Notes under the pieces: model-generated
Told to the model about the DNA's origin: nothing
Databases searched by the model: none
What the model saw: the letters and a program-made list of their open reading frames with translations, nothing else
Translations under genes and position numbers: made by a program
Shown: in pieces, positions 26,761 to 36,835 of the stretch
Numbering within the stretch: the first letter of the stretch is position 1
How the letters are laid out: each line of letters starts with the position of its first letter
Source of the DNA: Stenotrophomonas nematodicola
GTDB lineage: Bacteria > Pseudomonadota > Gammaproteobacteria > Xanthomonadales > Xanthomonadaceae
NCBI RefSeq assembly: GCF_009467805.1
Contig: NZ_WIAY01000001.1
Span: forward strand, 1,382,873 to 1,446,872
Length of the DNA stretch: 64,000 bases
Direction of reading: 5' to 3'

Positions 26761-29046
26761 ATGACCGTCCGCCCCACTCCGCTGTCGTCCGCCCTGCTGC
26801 TGGCCATCGCCGCCCCCGCCCTGGCCCACGCCGAGACCGACGCGGGCGCCGATCCGCAGCGCGCCACCGAGCTGGATGGCGTCGATGTGCACGGGGAGCG
26901 CGTGCGCCCGCAGTCGTCCAAATTCACCGCGCCGCTGCTGGACACCCCCAAATCGGTCAGCGTGATTTCCCAGCAGGTGATCGAGCAGACCGCCGCCACC
27001 ACCCTGCTCGATGCGCTGCGCACGGTCCCCGGCATCACTTTCGGCGCCGGTGAAGGCGGCAACCCGACCGGCGACCGTCCTTTCATCCGTGGCTTCGACT
27101 CGGCGTCGGACATCTACGTGGATGGCCTGCGCGATGCCGGCAGCCAGACCCGCGAAGTATTCGCGATCGAGCAGATCGACGTGGTCAAGGGCCCGAGCTC
27201 GGCCTACTCCGGCCGCGGCTCGGCTGGCGGCACCATCAGCCTGGTCAGCAAGACCCCAAAGCTGGACAACTTTGTGCAGGGCTCGCTGGCCGCCGGCACC
27301 GACAGCTACCGCCGCGGCACGCTGGATGCCAACCAGGTGATCGGTGACGGCATCGCCGCCCGCGTGAACATCATGAGCCACGATGCCGATGTGGCCGGCC
27401 GCGACGCGGTCAACAGCAGCCGCTGGGGCATCGCGCCGTCGCTGGCGTTCGGCCTGAACGGCCCGACCCAGGCGGTGATCAGCCATTACCACATGGAAAC
27501 CGACGACCTGCCCGACGCCGGCGGCTTCCCGTACAACAACCCGTTCACCAGTGGCCCCAACCTGCCGCTGAACGGCGACGGCAGCCCGATCGTGACCAAC
27601 CGCGATGCGTTCTACGGCCTGGTGGACCGCGATTTCCAGAAGACCAAGGCAGACATCACCACGCTGAACCTGTCGCACGACTTCGGCGGCATCGTCCTGC
27701 GCAACATCACCCGCTACGGCGACACCCGCAACGACTACCTGTGGACCCAGCCGGACGACAGCAAGGGCAACCCGAACCTGTTCGGCACGATCTGGCGCCG
27801 CACCAACTCGCGCGCCACGCAGACCGACAGCTTCGTCAACCAGACCAGCGTCACCGGCGAGTTGGAGACCGGCCCGCTGCGCCACAGCTTCACGGCCGGC
27901 GTGGAATACAGCGATGAGAAGACCGTACGCGGCAACTACGTGATCGGCGACGTGGTGCGCCCGAACGGCCAGACCACCGGCGGCACCAACAACCCGGTCA
28001 CCGGCAACCAGAGCTGCCCGACCACCGGCGCGGCCACCGGCTACAACTGCACCGACCTGACCAACCCGAACCCGAACGACCCGTGGTCGGCGACCCACAC
28101 CGTTACCCGCAGCAACCCGCTCAACGATGCGCGCCAGACCACCCGCACCACGTCGGCCTATGTGTTCGACACCATCAGCTTCAGCGAACAGTGGATGTTG
28201 AACCTGGGCGCGCGCTTCGACGACTACAGCACCCATCTGTTCAGCCCGACCGCGGCGGCCAACGCGCAGCACCTGCGCAACGACACCTCGTTCTGGAATG
28301 GCCAGGCCGGGCTGGTCTACAAGCCGGTCGCCAACGGCAGCATCTACCTGTCGTGGGGCACCTCGTCCACGCCGGTGGGCGTGGATGCCGGCGACGGCGC
28401 CGACGGCATCACCGCGACCATCAAGGACCTCGAACCGCAGCGCAGCCGCAACATCGAGCTGGGCACCAAGTGGGACCTGTTCGATGCCCGCCTGTCGCTG
28501 ACCGGTGCGATCTTCGAGACCGAGATGACCAACGCCCGCGTGCTCAGCGACGCGGGCACCACCCAGAACGCGGGCCGCAAGAAGGTCAAGGGCGCCGAGA
28601 TCGGCTTCAGCGGCACCATCGTGGAGGGCTGGCAGGTGTTCGGTGGCTATACCTACCTGGATGCGGTGGTCGAGGACAACGGCTTCCTGCTGGTCAACGG
28701 CGTGTACGTGCCTTCGCCGTACAACGGCAACCAGTTCCCCAACACCGCCAGGCACAGCGCCAGCCTGTGGACCACCTGGGCCCCGTCGTTCGTGCCCGGT
28801 CTGAGCCTGGGCGCCGGCGCCAACTACGTGGACAAGGTGTACGGCAACGTCAACAACACCAAGTGGGTGCCGTCGTACACCCGCTGGGACGCGATGGTGG
28901 GCTACCAGTTCAACCCGCGCTACAGCCTGCAGTTGAACGTGCAGAACCTGACCAACAAAACCTACTTCACCAAGGCGTACGCTTCGCACTTCGCCGCCAT
29001 CGCGCCGGGCCGTTCGGCAACGCTGGCGTTCAACTTCACGTTCTAA
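26761..29046 (+). CDS. TonB-dependent catecholate siderophore receptor, Fiu/PiuA-like
   Basis: A 761-aa outer-membrane receptor. It has a signal peptide cut after ALAHA, a plug domain from about residue 55 ([54 protein letters not shown]) and a barrel that ends in TLAFNFTF with a terminal Phe. The plug resembles Fiu/PiuA, which bring in iron bound to catecholates and also admit siderophore-type beta-lactams. Its neighbour PiuC supports this. ATG at 26761. The TonB protein at 23.5 kb could energise it. Confidence 0.9.
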   Translation: MTVRPTPLSSALLLAIAAPALAHAETDAGADPQRATELDGVDVHGERVRPQSSKFTAPLLDTPKSVSVISQQVIEQTAATTLLDALRTVPGITFGAGEGGNPTGDRPFIRGFDSASDIYVDGLRDAGSQTREVFAIEQIDVVKGPSSAYSGRGSAGGTISLVSKTPKLDNFVQGSLAAGTDSYRRGTLDANQVIGDGIAARVNIMSHDADVAGRDAVNSSRWGIAPSLAFGLNGPTQAVISHYHMETDDLPDAGGFPYNNPFTSGPNLPLNGDGSPIVTNRDAFYGLVDRDFQKTKADITTLNLSHDFGGIVLRNITRYGDTRNDYLWTQPDDSKGNPNLFGTIWRRTNSRATQTDSFVNQTSVTGELETGPLRHSFTAGVEYSDEKTVRGNYVIGDVVRPNGQTTGGTNNPVTGNQSCPTTGAATGYNCTDLTNPNPNDPWSATHTVTRSNPLNDARQTTRTTSAYVFDTISFSEQWMLNLGARFDDYSTHLFSPTAAANAQHLRNDTSFWNGQAGLVYKPVANGSIYLSWGTSSTPVGVDAGDGADGITATIKDLEPQRSRNIELGTKWDLFDARLSLTGAIFETEMTNARVLSDAGTTQNAGRKKVKGAEIGFSGTIVEGWQVFGGYTYLDAVVEDNGFLLVNGVYVPSPYNGNQFPNTARHSASLWTTWAPSFVPGLSLGAGANYVDKVYGNVNNTKWVPSYTRWDAMVGYQFNPRYSLQLNVQNLTNKTYFTKAYASHFAAIAPGRSATLAFNFTF

Positions 29047-29055
29047 GCCACACGC

Positions 29056-29083
29056 CACCTCCCGCGCGCCTGCGCGGGAGGTG
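29056..29083 (+). other. Perfect hairpin before piuC
   Basis: A 12-bp perfect stem (CACCTCCCGCGC/GCGCGGGAGGTG) with a 4-nt loop between the receptor and piuC. It has no T-run, so it may protect the receptor mRNA or reduce read-through. The right arm contains GGGAGG, but the nearer GGAG at 29086-29089 is the better ribosome-binding site for piuC. Confidence 0.6.
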
Positions 29084-29095
29084 TTGGAGCCGACC

Positions 29096-29785
29096 ATGCT
29101 GCTGCACATTCCCGACGTTCTCACCGCCGAGCAGGTCAGCCTGGCCCGCCGGCAACTGGCCACCGCCGGATGGACCGACGGGCGCCTGACGGCGGGCTAT
29201 CAGTCCGCGCAGGCCAAGCACAACCTGCAGCTGCCCGAGTCCGACCCGGCCGCCCGCGCGATCGGCTCGATCATCCTCGACGCGCTCGGCCGCAACAGCA
29301 CCTTCTTCTCCGCGGCCCTGCCGCGCCGCATCTTCCCGCCGCTGTTCAACTGCTACCAGCCGGGGCAGACGTTCGGGTTCCATGTGGACAATGCCGTGCG
29401 CTACGACTACAGCGCCGCCGGCCAGCCGCAGCCGGTGCGCACCGACCTGTCGGCCACCCTGTTCCTGAGCGATCCGGACGAGTACGAGGGGGGCGAACTG
29501 GTCATCGAAGACACCTACGGCAACCAGCGGGTCAAGCTGCCGGCCGGCCACATGGTGCTCTACCCCGGCACCAGCCTGCACCAGGTCACCCCGGTCACCG
29601 CCGGCGCACGGCTGGCGTCCTTCTTCTGGATCCAGAGCATGCTGCGCGACGACGGCCAGCGCCGCCTGATGTGGGATCTGGACGTGTCCATCCGCCGCCT
29701 CACCCACGATCACCCCGAACACCCCGCGCTGGTCAACCTCACCGGCGTGTATCACAACCTGCTGCGGCAGTGGGCCGATGTCTGA
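29096..29785 (+). CDS. piuC: Fe(II)/2-oxoglutarate-dependent dioxygenase PiuC/YbiX
   Basis: A 229-aa dioxygenase of the PiuC/YbiX type. The iron ligands are visible in [11 protein letters not shown] (His and Asp) and in the distal His of [10 protein letters not shown], with the 2-oxoglutarate-binding Arg near the end ([10 protein letters not shown]). These enzymes are encoded beside Fiu/PiuA receptors; their substrate is unknown. The ATG at 29096 has a GGAG 6 nt before it. The frame extends upstream only through the hairpin. Confidence 0.92.
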   Translation: MLLHIPDVLTAEQVSLARRQLATAGWTDGRLTAGYQSAQAKHNLQLPESDPAARAIGSIILDALGRNSTFFSAALPRRIFPPLFNCYQPGQTFGFHVDNAVRYDYSAAGQPQPVRTDLSATLFLSDPDEYEGGELVIEDTYGNQRVKLPAGHMVLYPGTSLHQVTPVTAGARLASFFWIQSMLRDDGQRRLMWDLDVSIRRLTHDHPEHPALVNLTGVYHNLLRQWADV

Positions 29786-30503
29786 GCCGACCACCGGGGC
29801 ATTGGATGCCGACGCGCTGGTCGCGCTGATGCAGCGCGATCCTGCGGCGGCGCTGGCCGCGCTGGAAGCCACCGCCCAACGGGGCGACGCGCAGGCGCAG
29901 TTCCTGCTCGGGCAGGCGCGCATGGAAGGCCGCGGCGTGGCCCAGGATGCCGCCGCCGCCATGCTCTGGTTCGAGCGCGCCGCCAACGGCGGCCTGGCCA
30001 TCGCGGCCAACATGCTGGGACGCTGCCATGAGCTCGGCACCGGCACCCCGGTCAACCTGGAACTGGCCGTGGTCTGGTACCGCCGCGCCGCCGAGGCGGG
30101 GCTGGACTGGGGCCTGTACAACCTGGCCAACCTGGTGGGCACCGGGCGCGGCACCGCACGCGACGAGCGCGCCGCGTACGCGCTGTACCTGCGGGCAGCC
30201 CAGCGCGGCCATGCCAAATCGATGAACCTGGTGGGCCGCTGCCTGGAAGACGGCATCGGCGTGGCGGCCGACCCGGCCGCCGCGCCGGCCTGGTACCGAC
30301 GCTCGGCTGAGGCCGGCGACTTCCGCGGCCAGGCCAGCCATGCCTCGCTGCTGCTCGCGGCCGGCCAGGTGGACGCCGCAGTGAGCTGGCTGCAACGCGC
30401 GCTCGCCACCGGCAGCCCGTCGTTCCAGGCGCATATCCGCCCGCTGCTGGCCGCCTCCCCGCATGCGCAGGTCCGCGCGCTGCTGGACGACGGCAGCGCC
30501 TGA
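29778..30503 (+). CDS. Sel1-repeat protein
   Basis: A 241-aa protein of tandem Sel1-like (TPR-type) repeats, seen as recurring AxxxLGxxxxxGxGVxxDxxxAxxWxxxAAxxG units ([60 protein letters not shown]). It should be an all-helical adaptor. It overlaps piuC by 8 bp, and the same receptor-piuC-Sel1 order is known from Pseudomonas and other bacteria. No signal peptide is visible. Partner unknown. Confidence 0.88.
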   Translation: MSEPTTGALDADALVALMQRDPAAALAALEATAQRGDAQAQFLLGQARMEGRGVAQDAAAAMLWFERAANGGLAIAANMLGRCHELGTGTPVNLELAVVWYRRAAEAGLDWGLYNLANLVGTGRGTARDERAAYALYLRAAQRGHAKSMNLVGRCLEDGIGVAADPAAAPAWYRRSAEAGDFRGQASHASLLLAAGQVDAAVSWLQRALATGSPSFQAHIRPLLAASPHAQVRALLDDGSA

Positions 30504-30510
30504 CTACAGT

Positions 30511-30529
30511 CGCAAATCATTCGCATTTG
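30511..30529. promoter_or_regulatory. Candidate Fur box ahead of the FepA-like receptor
   Basis: The complement reads AAATGCGAATGATTTGCG and fits the left half of the symmetric Fur consensus well (AATGnGAATnATT). It precedes the small hydrophobic gene and the FepA-like receptor. Confidence 0.55.
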
Positions 30530-30657
30530 CGCCGGATAACCAATCTCACCTACAATCCCGCCGCCCCACCCTGCGCCGCTGGCCATCCGCCTGCGCCGCC
30601 GCCGGCGCGTGGCTGTCGGGCCGTAGTGCCTCTTCCAACGCCGTCCAGGGAATCGTC

Positions 30658-31089
30658 TTGCGCCATCCGCACCGCCACCGCAGCTTCGCTCCCGCCATGC
30701 GCGGGCAGCGTCCGGCGTTGGCGACGGTGCTGGCCTGGCTGGCCCTGCTGTCTATGCTGCTGGCCATACTGCCGATGCTCGGGCACGCCGTGCCCGGCAG
30801 TGCGCAGCTGGTGCAGGCGCCGATGGACGAACGCCTGCCCGGCGGCGGCGAATCCGCCCCGCAGGAAGAGGCCCCGGCCAAGCCGCGCCGGCTCGCCAGC
30901 GCGCGCGCCGCCGCAGCACCGCCCCTGGTTCCGTCCGCCACTGCGGCCGACGGACTGGACGCCCTGATGGCCACACTGGTGGCCGCGCCACCGCAGGTGG
31001 CCCCCTCGATCGATTCGGCACCGGCCACGCCGCTGCCTGCTGCCCCCGGCCTGCGCGTCCAGCGCGGCCAGGCGCCCCCGCAGGGCTGA
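30658..31089 (+). CDS. Small membrane-anchored protein before the receptor
   Basis: A protein of 143 aa from a TTG at 30658, or 130 aa from ATG at 30697. It has one hydrophobic anchor (LATVLAWLALLSMLLAILPML) and a Pro/Ala-rich tail without recognisable domain. A CCAGGGAA element 7 nt before the TTG favours the longer form. It lies between a Fur box and the receptor and is probably co-transcribed with it. Family not recognised. Confidence 0.5.
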   Translation: MRHPHRHRSFAPAMRGQRPALATVLAWLALLSMLLAILPMLGHAVPGSAQLVQAPMDERLPGGGESAPQEEAPAKPRRLASARAAAAPPLVPSATAADGLDALMATLVAAPPQVAPSIDSAPATPLPAAPGLRVQRGQAPPQG

Positions 31090-31232
31090 TCCCGGTCACG
31101 GCCGACGCCACCGCGTCGCGCTGCCGGTACCACCGCTGCCTGCCCGCCTTGCGGGCGCTTCCCTGATCCCCTGCAGGTGCCGAGGCCGATAGCCCGGGCC
31201 CGCGCATCCGTCTTTCTTTCGAGGTATTGCTC

Positions 31233-33659
31233 ATGGCCCTGCGCCAGCGTCGCCGCACGTCCCTGTCCCGCCACACCCTGTCCATCGCCCTGCTCAGCGC
31301 GCTGTCGGCGCCGGCCTTCGCCACCGGCAGCGGTGCCCCGCAGACCCTGGACAAGGTGGTGGTCACCGCCTCGGGCTTCGAACAGAAGATCACCGATGCG
31401 CCGGCCAGCATCAGCGTGGTCAGCCGCGAAGAACTCAGCAAGCGCCCGTACACCAGCCTGGTGGACGCGCTGCGCGACGTAGAAGGCATCGACGTGGGCA
31501 TGGAAACCACCGACAAGAACGGCCGCGCCACCATTTCCATGCGGGGCATGCCGTCCGAATACACCCTGGTGCTGATCGACGGCCGTCGCCAGAGCAATGT
31601 CGGCCAGCTGTACCCGAACAACTTCGGCGGCGGCCAGTTCGCCTACCTGCCGCCGCTGGATGCCATCGAGCGCATCGAAGTGGTGCGCGGCCCGATGTCC
31701 ACCCTGTACGGCTCGGACGCGATGGGCGGAGTGATCAACATCATCACCCGCCGCAACCAGGACACTTGGCACGGCTCGGTCACCCAGGGCTTCACCGTGC
31801 AGCAGGACGACCAGTTCGGCGATGCGCGCACCACCGACGTGTACCTGAGCGGCCCGCTGGTCAAGGACCGCATCGGCCTGTCGGTGCGCGGCAGCTACTA
31901 CGATGCCAAGGCCTCCAACCCGGAATGGGATGACCTGCCGCTGCCCGATGGCACGCTGTGGGCGCGCAGCATCGGCTTCGGCGGCGGCGGCAAGGCCGTG
32001 GCCAACACCAACTGGAACACCGGTCTGCGCCTGAGCTTCACCGTCAACGACGATCACGACCTGTGGCTGGACTACGACGTCTCGCGGCAGAAGTACGACA
32101 ACAGCCAGGGCCAGACCGGCACACTGGACAGCCTGGCCAGCCTGTGGCGCGTCGGCAATGCCACCCTTCCCAACCCGAACGGCACCGGCACCACCACCCG
32201 CCGCGTGGTGCAGCCGCGCGTGGGCTACACCGCCTACCAGCGCTATGAGCGCGATCAGGTGGCCCTGACCCACCAGGGCCGGTACGACTTCGGCACCTGG
32301 CAGACCACGCTGACCCACACCACCAGCAACAACCTGGGCCGCTCGCTGCCGCTGACCCTGGACGAGCGCGCCGACCTGCAGACTCTGTGGAACGACGTGT
32401 GCCGCCGCACCGGCGCGGCCAACAACTGCGCCGCCGGCCGCGGCAACGCGCTGACCGCCCTGAACCCGGCCGAGCTGGCGCGGCTGCAGGCCTTCCTGCC
32501 GCGTCCGCTGCGCACGATGGAACTGGAAGGCATCGTGCTCGACACCATGCTGGACATGACCTTCGGCGCGCACAAGCTGACCGTGGGCGGCCAGTACACC
32601 GACACCGACATGACCGACGGCGTGTTCGGCATGGACGGCAACGGCTACCAGGACAACGTGAAGCAGAAGCACCGCATGTCGTCGGTGTTCGCCGAGGACA
32701 ACTGGTCGCTGACCGATACGCTGACCGCCACCATCGGCCTGCGCTACGACCACCACAACATCTTCGGCAGCCACCTCAGCCCGCGCGGCTACCTGGTGTG
32801 GAACGCCAGCGATGCCTGGACCGTCAAGGGTGGCGTGAGCACCGGCTACAAGACCCCGCGCCCGGACCAGCTGTTCCCCGGCGTCACCGGTTTCGGTGGC
32901 CAGGGCGTGCTGCCGCTGGTGGGTTCGCCCAACCTCAAGCCGGAAACCAGCACCAACTATGAGCTGGCCGCCTACTACGAGGGCGCCGACTGGGGCTTCA
33001 ACGTCACCGGCTTCTTCAACCAGTTCGACGACAAGATCGCCAGCGGCGGCACGTTCCCGAACTGCGAGGTCGCCCCGGCTGGCGGCGGCTACTGCGTGGA
33101 CGTGGGCCCGGGCTGGGCCGAACTGGGCTACAGCACGTTCACCCAGAGCGTGAACGTGGACAAGGCCGAAACCAAGGGCGTGGAAGCGGCTGCCTACGTG
33201 GACCTGCTGGACAACCTGCAGCTGCGCGGCAACTACACCTACACCCGTTCCGAGCAGACCAGCGGCGTGGACAAGGGCAAGCCGGTGGGCGGCACCACGA
33301 CCCCGGCGCGCCACATGGCCAACGCCAGCCTGAACTGGCAGCTCAACGATACGGTCAGCCTGTCGCTGATCGGCGAAGGCCGCTACGACCGCTACCGCGA
33401 CACGCTGGTGACCAGCGTCGGCGGCGTGAGCACCTCGCAGGTGCGCTACTACGAGGACTACACCGTCTTCCATCTCGGTGGCAGCTGGACCATCACCCCG
33501 TGGCTGACCCTCAACGCACGCGTCAACAACCTGTTCGACAAGGACTTCGTGTCCCAGTCGTGCGTGCTGATCAGCGACAGCGAGTACAACTGCGTGGATG
33601 ACTACGCCACCAAGGACCAGCGTCGCAGCTACTGGATGTCGCTGAACGCAAGGTTCTGA
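31233..33659 (+). CDS. TonB-dependent siderophore receptor, FepA-like
   Basis: An 808-aa outer-membrane receptor. A signal peptide (SIALLSALSAPAFA) is followed by a TonB-box-like TLDKVVVTAS, a plug (SMRGMPSEYTLVLIDGRRQ, VVRGPMSTLYGSDAMGGVINI) and a barrel that ends in SLNARF. Paired cysteines in long loops (CRRTGAANNC and others) are typical of the FepA/BfrA group, which take up catecholate or hydroxamate siderophores. The ligand cannot be fixed from sequence alone. ATG at 31233 follows a GAGG element. The genes behind the terminator at 33.7 kb form an iron-linked set. Confidence 0.9.
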   Translation: MALRQRRRTSLSRHTLSIALLSALSAPAFATGSGAPQTLDKVVVTASGFEQKITDAPASISVVSREELSKRPYTSLVDALRDVEGIDVGMETTDKNGRATISMRGMPSEYTLVLIDGRRQSNVGQLYPNNFGGGQFAYLPPLDAIERIEVVRGPMSTLYGSDAMGGVINIITRRNQDTWHGSVTQGFTVQQDDQFGDARTTDVYLSGPLVKDRIGLSVRGSYYDAKASNPEWDDLPLPDGTLWARSIGFGGGGKAVANTNWNTGLRLSFTVNDDHDLWLDYDVSRQKYDNSQGQTGTLDSLASLWRVGNATLPNPNGTGTTTRRVVQPRVGYTAYQRYERDQVALTHQGRYDFGTWQTTLTHTTSNNLGRSLPLTLDERADLQTLWNDVCRRTGAANNCAAGRGNALTALNPAELARLQAFLPRPLRTMELEGIVLDTMLDMTFGAHKLTVGGQYTDTDMTDGVFGMDGNGYQDNVKQKHRMSSVFAEDNWSLTDTLTATIGLRYDHHNIFGSHLSPRGYLVWNASDAWTVKGGVSTGYKTPRPDQLFPGVTGFGGQGVLPLVGSPNLKPETSTNYELAAYYEGADWGFNVTGFFNQFDDKIASGGTFPNCEVAPAGGGYCVDVGPGWAELGYSTFTQSVNVDKAETKGVEAAAYVDLLDNLQLRGNYTYTRSEQTSGVDKGKPVGGTTTPARHMANASLNWQLNDTVSLSLIGEGRYDRYRDTLVTSVGGVSTSQVRYYEDYTVFHLGGSWTITPWLTLNARVNNLFDKDFVSQSCVLISDSEYNCVDDYATKDQRRSYWMSLNARF

Positions 33660-33664
33660 GGCGC

Positions 33665-33732
33665 CGCCCGACCCGCGGTCGGGCGCCACCTTGCCGGGTG
33701 TTGTGGTGGGGGCCGACCGCGGGTCGGCCCCC
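33665..33732 (+). terminator. Double hairpin after the FepA-like receptor
   Basis: Two GC-rich hairpins stand in series: an approximately 9-bp stem at 33665-33685 and an 11-bp stem at 33708-33732, each with a 3-nt loop. Both cores read CCGACC or its complement. They separate the receptor from the PepSY module, which has its own Fur box just downstream. Confidence 0.7.
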
Positions 33733-33745
33733 CTTCCCGCCCAAA

Positions 33746-33764
33746 ATTGCGAACCATTCTCATC
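33746..33764. promoter_or_regulatory. Candidate Fur box ahead of the PepSY module
   Basis: ATTGCGAACCATTCTCATC matches the symmetric Fur consensus on its complement (GATGAGAATGGTTCGCAAT). It lies 38 bp before the PepSY gene and would make the downstream operon iron-repressed. Confidence 0.65.
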
Positions 33765-33802
33765 AATGGTGTAATTCGCCATTGAGCTCCTGATCCCTGC
33801 CT

Positions 33803-34438
33803 GTGACCACTCCTTCCTCCAGCGTGCAGCAACAACAAAGCCGCGGCTTCTGGCTGCGCACGCTGCACCAGTGGCACTGGATCAGCTCGGCCGTCTGCCT
33901 GATCGGCATGCTGCTGTTTGCCGCCACCGGCATCACCCTCAACCATGCGGCGAAGATCGAAGCCAAACCGGTGGTGGTCAGCCAGCAGTTGACGCTGCCG
34001 GCCGACCTGCTGGGCACGCTCGGCGACCGCGCCGACGGCACTGCCCCGCTGCCGCGCAAGGCCAGCCGCTGGCTCGATGCCCAGCTCGGCATCGCCATCG
34101 GCCGCCGCCCGGCCGAGTGGTCCGATGGCGAAGTCTATCTCTCCATGCCCAGCCCCGGCGCCGACGCCTGGCTGAGCATCGACCGCGACTCCGGCGCCGT
34201 GGAATACGAATCCACCGCGCGCGGCTGGGTCTCCTATTTCAACGACCTCCACAAGGGCCGCAACGCCGGCCCGGCGTGGGGCTGGTTCCTGGACATCTTC
34301 GCCGTTGCCTGCCTGGTCTTCTGCATCACCGGCCTGTTCCTGCTGCACCTGCACGCCCGCCAACGCCGCATGACCTGGCCACTGGTCGGGCTGGGTCTGC
34401 TGGTGCCGCTGCTGATCGCCCTGATCCTCATCCATTGA
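33803..34438 (+). CDS. PepSY-type membrane protein
   Basis: A 211-aa protein with a helix at about residues 25-46 that begins [18 protein letters not shown], a periplasmic domain of about 120 residues, and a C-terminal helix pair ([40 protein letters not shown]). Histidines at the membrane edges suggest heme binding, as in PepSY proteins that carry electrons across the membrane. Start GTG at 33803. It is the first gene of an iron-linked operon. Confidence 0.75.
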   Translation: MTTPSSSVQQQQSRGFWLRTLHQWHWISSAVCLIGMLLFAATGITLNHAAKIEAKPVVVSQQLTLPADLLGTLGDRADGTAPLPRKASRWLDAQLGIAIGRRPAEWSDGEVYLSMPSPGADAWLSIDRDSGAVEYESTARGWVSYFNDLHKGRNAGPAWGWFLDIFAVACLVFCITGLFLLHLHARQRRMTWPLVGLGLLVPLLIALILIH

Positions 34439-34463
34439 CCGTTTTCCTTTCCGGAGCCGCACC

Positions 34464-34982
34464 ATGCGCGTCACCCTGACCATTGCCCTGAGCGGCCTGC
34501 TGGCCACCTCGCCGGCCTATGCCACCACGCTGGACATCAACGTCGAGGTGCCCAAGCTCAACGTCGCCGAGTACCACCGGCCCTACGTCGCGGTGTGGCT
34601 GGAAGGGGCCGACCAGAAGGTCGCCGCCAACCTGTCGGTCTGGTACCAGCAGACCAGCAACAGCGAAGGCCACGGCACCAAGTGGCTGCCCGACCTGCGC
34701 CAGTGGTGGCGCAAGAGCGGCCGCACGCTGGACGTGCCGGTGGACGGTGTCACCGGCCCGACCCGCCCGGTCGGCAAACACGCACTGTCGTTCTCCGACA
34801 AGCAGCCGGCACTGAAGGCCCTGGCGCCGGGCAACTACACGCTGGTGGTGGAAGCGGTGCGCGAAGTCGGCGGCCGTGAACTGCTCAAGATCCCGTTCAC
34901 CTGGCCTGCCACGTCCGCACAGACCGGCAAGGCCCAGGGCAGCACCGAGCTCGGCCTGGTCACGCTGTCGGCCAAGCCCTGA
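34464..34982 (+). CDS. DUF2271 protein with flavinylation-like motif
   Basis: A 172-aa exported protein with signal peptide (cut after SPAYA) and the DUF2271 pattern [24 protein letters not shown]. Residues 94-100 read DGVTGPT, close to the ApbE target motif D-G-x-S/T-G-A-T/S in which Thr or Ser receives FMN. ApbE is encoded two genes downstream, so this is a good candidate for a covalent flavoprotein in the periplasm. ATG at 34464, 26 bp after the PepSY gene. Confidence 0.8.
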   Translation: MRVTLTIALSGLLATSPAYATTLDINVEVPKLNVAEYHRPYVAVWLEGADQKVAANLSVWYQQTSNSEGHGTKWLPDLRQWWRKSGRTLDVPVDGVTGPTRPVGKHALSFSDKQPALKALAPGNYTLVVEAVREVGGRELLKIPFTWPATSAQTGKAQGSTELGLVTLSAKP

Positions 34983-35008
34983 TTCTTTCCCTTTCCCTGG
35001 AGTTGTTG

Positions 35009-35815
35009 ATGAAGCGCACGCTCGTCCTAGCCGCCGCCCTGGCCGCCGCCCTTCCGTTCTCCGCCCTGGCCCACAAGGCCTGGCTGCAGCCCTCGCAGAC
35101 CGTCATCGCCGGCAACAACCCGTGGATCACCGTCGACGCGGCCGTGTCCAACGACCTGTTCTACTTCAACCACGTGCCGCTGCGCCTGGACAACCTGGTG
35201 ATCACCGCACCGGACGGCACCACCGTGCAGCCGCAGAACGCCTCCACCGGCAAGTTCCGCAGCGTGTTCGACGTTGAGCTGACCCAGCAGGGCACCTACC
35301 GCCTGGCCACCATCAACAACGGCCTGTCGGCCACCTGGGACGAAGATGGCAAGCCCAAGCGCTGGCGCGGTACCGCCGCCACCTTCGCCAGCGAAGTGCC
35401 GAAGAAGGCCAAGAACCTGAAGGTGTCGCAGTCGGTCGGCCGCGTGGAAACCTTCGTCACCAACGGCACCCCGAACGACACCGCCCTCAAGCCCACCAAG
35501 CAGGGCATCGAGATGGTGGCGCTGGCCCATCCCAACGACCTGGTCGCCGGCGAACCCGCGTCCTTCCGCGTGCTGGTCGATGGCAAGCCGCGCGCCGGTC
35601 TGGCGTTCGAGATCACCCGCGGCGGCACGCGCTATCGCAACGCCCAGGAAGAGATCAAGGTCACCACCGACAAGAAGGGCGAGTTCACCGTCACCTGGCC
35701 CGAGGCCGGCATGTACTGGCTGGAAACCGGCACCGAAGACAAGAAGGTGTCCGTCAAGCAGGCCAAGACCCGCCGCCTGAGCTACGTCGCCACCCTGGAA
35801 GTGCTGCCGCAGTAA
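35009..35815 (+). CDS. DUF4198 periplasmic protein
   Basis: A 268-aa exported protein (signal cut after SALA, mature start [14 protein letters not shown]). The early HKAWLQP is typical of DUF4198, beta-sandwich proteins linked to metal uptake. His at the mature N-terminus may bind metal. A GGAG 6 nt before the ATG at 35009 sets the start. It follows the DUF2271 gene after 26 bp. Confidence 0.8.
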   Translation: MKRTLVLAAALAAALPFSALAHKAWLQPSQTVIAGNNPWITVDAAVSNDLFYFNHVPLRLDNLVITAPDGTTVQPQNASTGKFRSVFDVELTQQGTYRLATINNGLSATWDEDGKPKRWRGTAATFASEVPKKAKNLKVSQSVGRVETFVTNGTPNDTALKPTKQGIEMVALAHPNDLVAGEPASFRVLVDGKPRAGLAFEITRGGTRYRNAQEEIKVTTDKKGEFTVTWPEAGMYWLETGTEDKKVSVKQAKTRRLSYVATLEVLPQ

Positions 35816-35819
35816 CCGT

Positions 35820-35840
35820 ACGCCGGGCCCTGCCCGGCGT
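35820..35840. other. Perfect hairpin between DUF4198 gene and apbE
   Basis: A 9-bp perfect stem (ACGCCGGGC/GCCCGGCGT) with a 3-nt loop. It has no T-run and lies in a 39-bp gap within an apparent operon, so it more likely sets mRNA stability than stops transcription. Confidence 0.5.
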
Positions 35841-35854
35841 CCCTGCCCTCGCCC

Positions 35855-36835
35855 ATGAACGACACGCTCCTCGACATCGCCAGCCTCGGTGGCCACAGCA
35901 TGGGCACCACCTGGCAGGTAAAGCTGGCGGTGGCGCGTACGCGCGACCTGCACCCGCTGCATGCCGGCATCCAGGCCCAGCTCGACGCCGTCGTGGCGCA
36001 GATGAGCACCTGGGAGTCCCGCAGCGACATCGCGCGGTTCAACCGCGCCGATGCCGGCCACTGGCAGGCCCTGCCGCCGCTGTTCGACACGGTCGTGCAG
36101 TGCGCGCTGGACATCACCCGGCGCAGCGGCGGCGCCTTCGATCCCACCGTCGGTCCGCTGGTGGCGGTGTGGGGGTTCGGTGCACAGGCGCAGGCCCGGC
36201 GCGTGCCCGACGCGCAGACCCTGGCCGCCACCCGTGCACGCTGTGGCTGGCAGCGCCTGCGGCATGAACCCGGCCGGCTGTACCAACCCGGTGGACTGGA
36301 GCTGGATCTCTCGGCCATCGCCAAGGGCTTCGGTGTCGACCAGATCGTCCATTGGCTGCGCCAGCAGGACGTGCACGCCGCGCTGGTGGAAGTGGGGGGC
36401 GAACTGCATGGCTATGGGCGCAAGCCCGACGGCCAGCCGTGGCGCGTGCTGGTTGAATCCGCGCCGGAGGACGATGCGCGGGCAACCCACCCGCCCCGCG
36501 TGCTGACGCTCGACGATCGCGCCGTCGCCACCTCCGGCGACCGCTGGCATCACTTTGAACAGGACGGCGCGCAGTTCAGCCACACCCTGGACCCGCGCAG
36601 CGGTGCGCCCGTTGCACGCGCGGCCGCCGCCGTCACCGTGGTGGCCCCCGATGCGATGCACGCCGATGCGTGGGCAACCGCCCTGACAGTGATGGGCGTG
36701 GAAACGGGCCTCGCCTTCGCGCGTGCCCACGGCCTGGCGGCCCGCTTCGTCACCCGTGGCGCGCAGGGCATCGACGAACACCTGAGCCCGGCCTTCGCGC
36801 AGCTGCTTGGCGATGATGCGGCGGGCGCGGCATGA
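35855..36835 (+). CDS. apbE: FAD:protein FMN transferase ApbE
   Basis: A 326-aa ApbE with the family start LGGHSMGTTWQVKL, the Mg/FAD core GLELDLSAIAKGFGVDQI and the C-terminal VATSGDRWHHF and FSHTLDPRSGAP motifs. It transfers FMN from FAD to Thr or Ser in target proteins. Unusually, no signal peptide or lipobox precedes the domain: the frame upstream closes after 13 codons. So it may act before export, on a substrate still in the cytoplasm. Its stop overlaps the reductase start. Confidence 0.9.
   Translation: MNDTLLDIASLGGHSMGTTWQVKLAVARTRDLHPLHAGIQAQLDAVVAQMSTWESRSDIARFNRADAGHWQALPPLFDTVVQCALDITRRSGGAFDPTVGPLVAVWGFGAQAQARRVPDAQTLAATRARCGWQRLRHEPGRLYQPGGLELDLSAIAKGFGVDQIVHWLRQQDVHAALVEVGGELHGYGRKPDGQPWRVLVESAPEDDARATHPPRVLTLDDRAVATSGDRWHHFEQDGAQFSHTLDPRSGAPVARAAAAVTVVAPDAMHADAWATALTVMGVETGLAFARAHGLAARFVTRGAQGIDEHLSPAFAQLLGDDAAGAA

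Noticed and set aside
26611-29163. Minus-strand open frame of about 850 codons
   Set aside because: It is antisense to the Fiu-like receptor and shows the same His/Val/Ala/Gly bias of a codon shadow.
30546-33782. Minus-strand open frame of about 1080 codons
   Set aside because: It lies antisense to the FepA-like receptor, is rich in His, Ala, Val and Gln as expected for the shadow of a high-GC gene, and has no domain.
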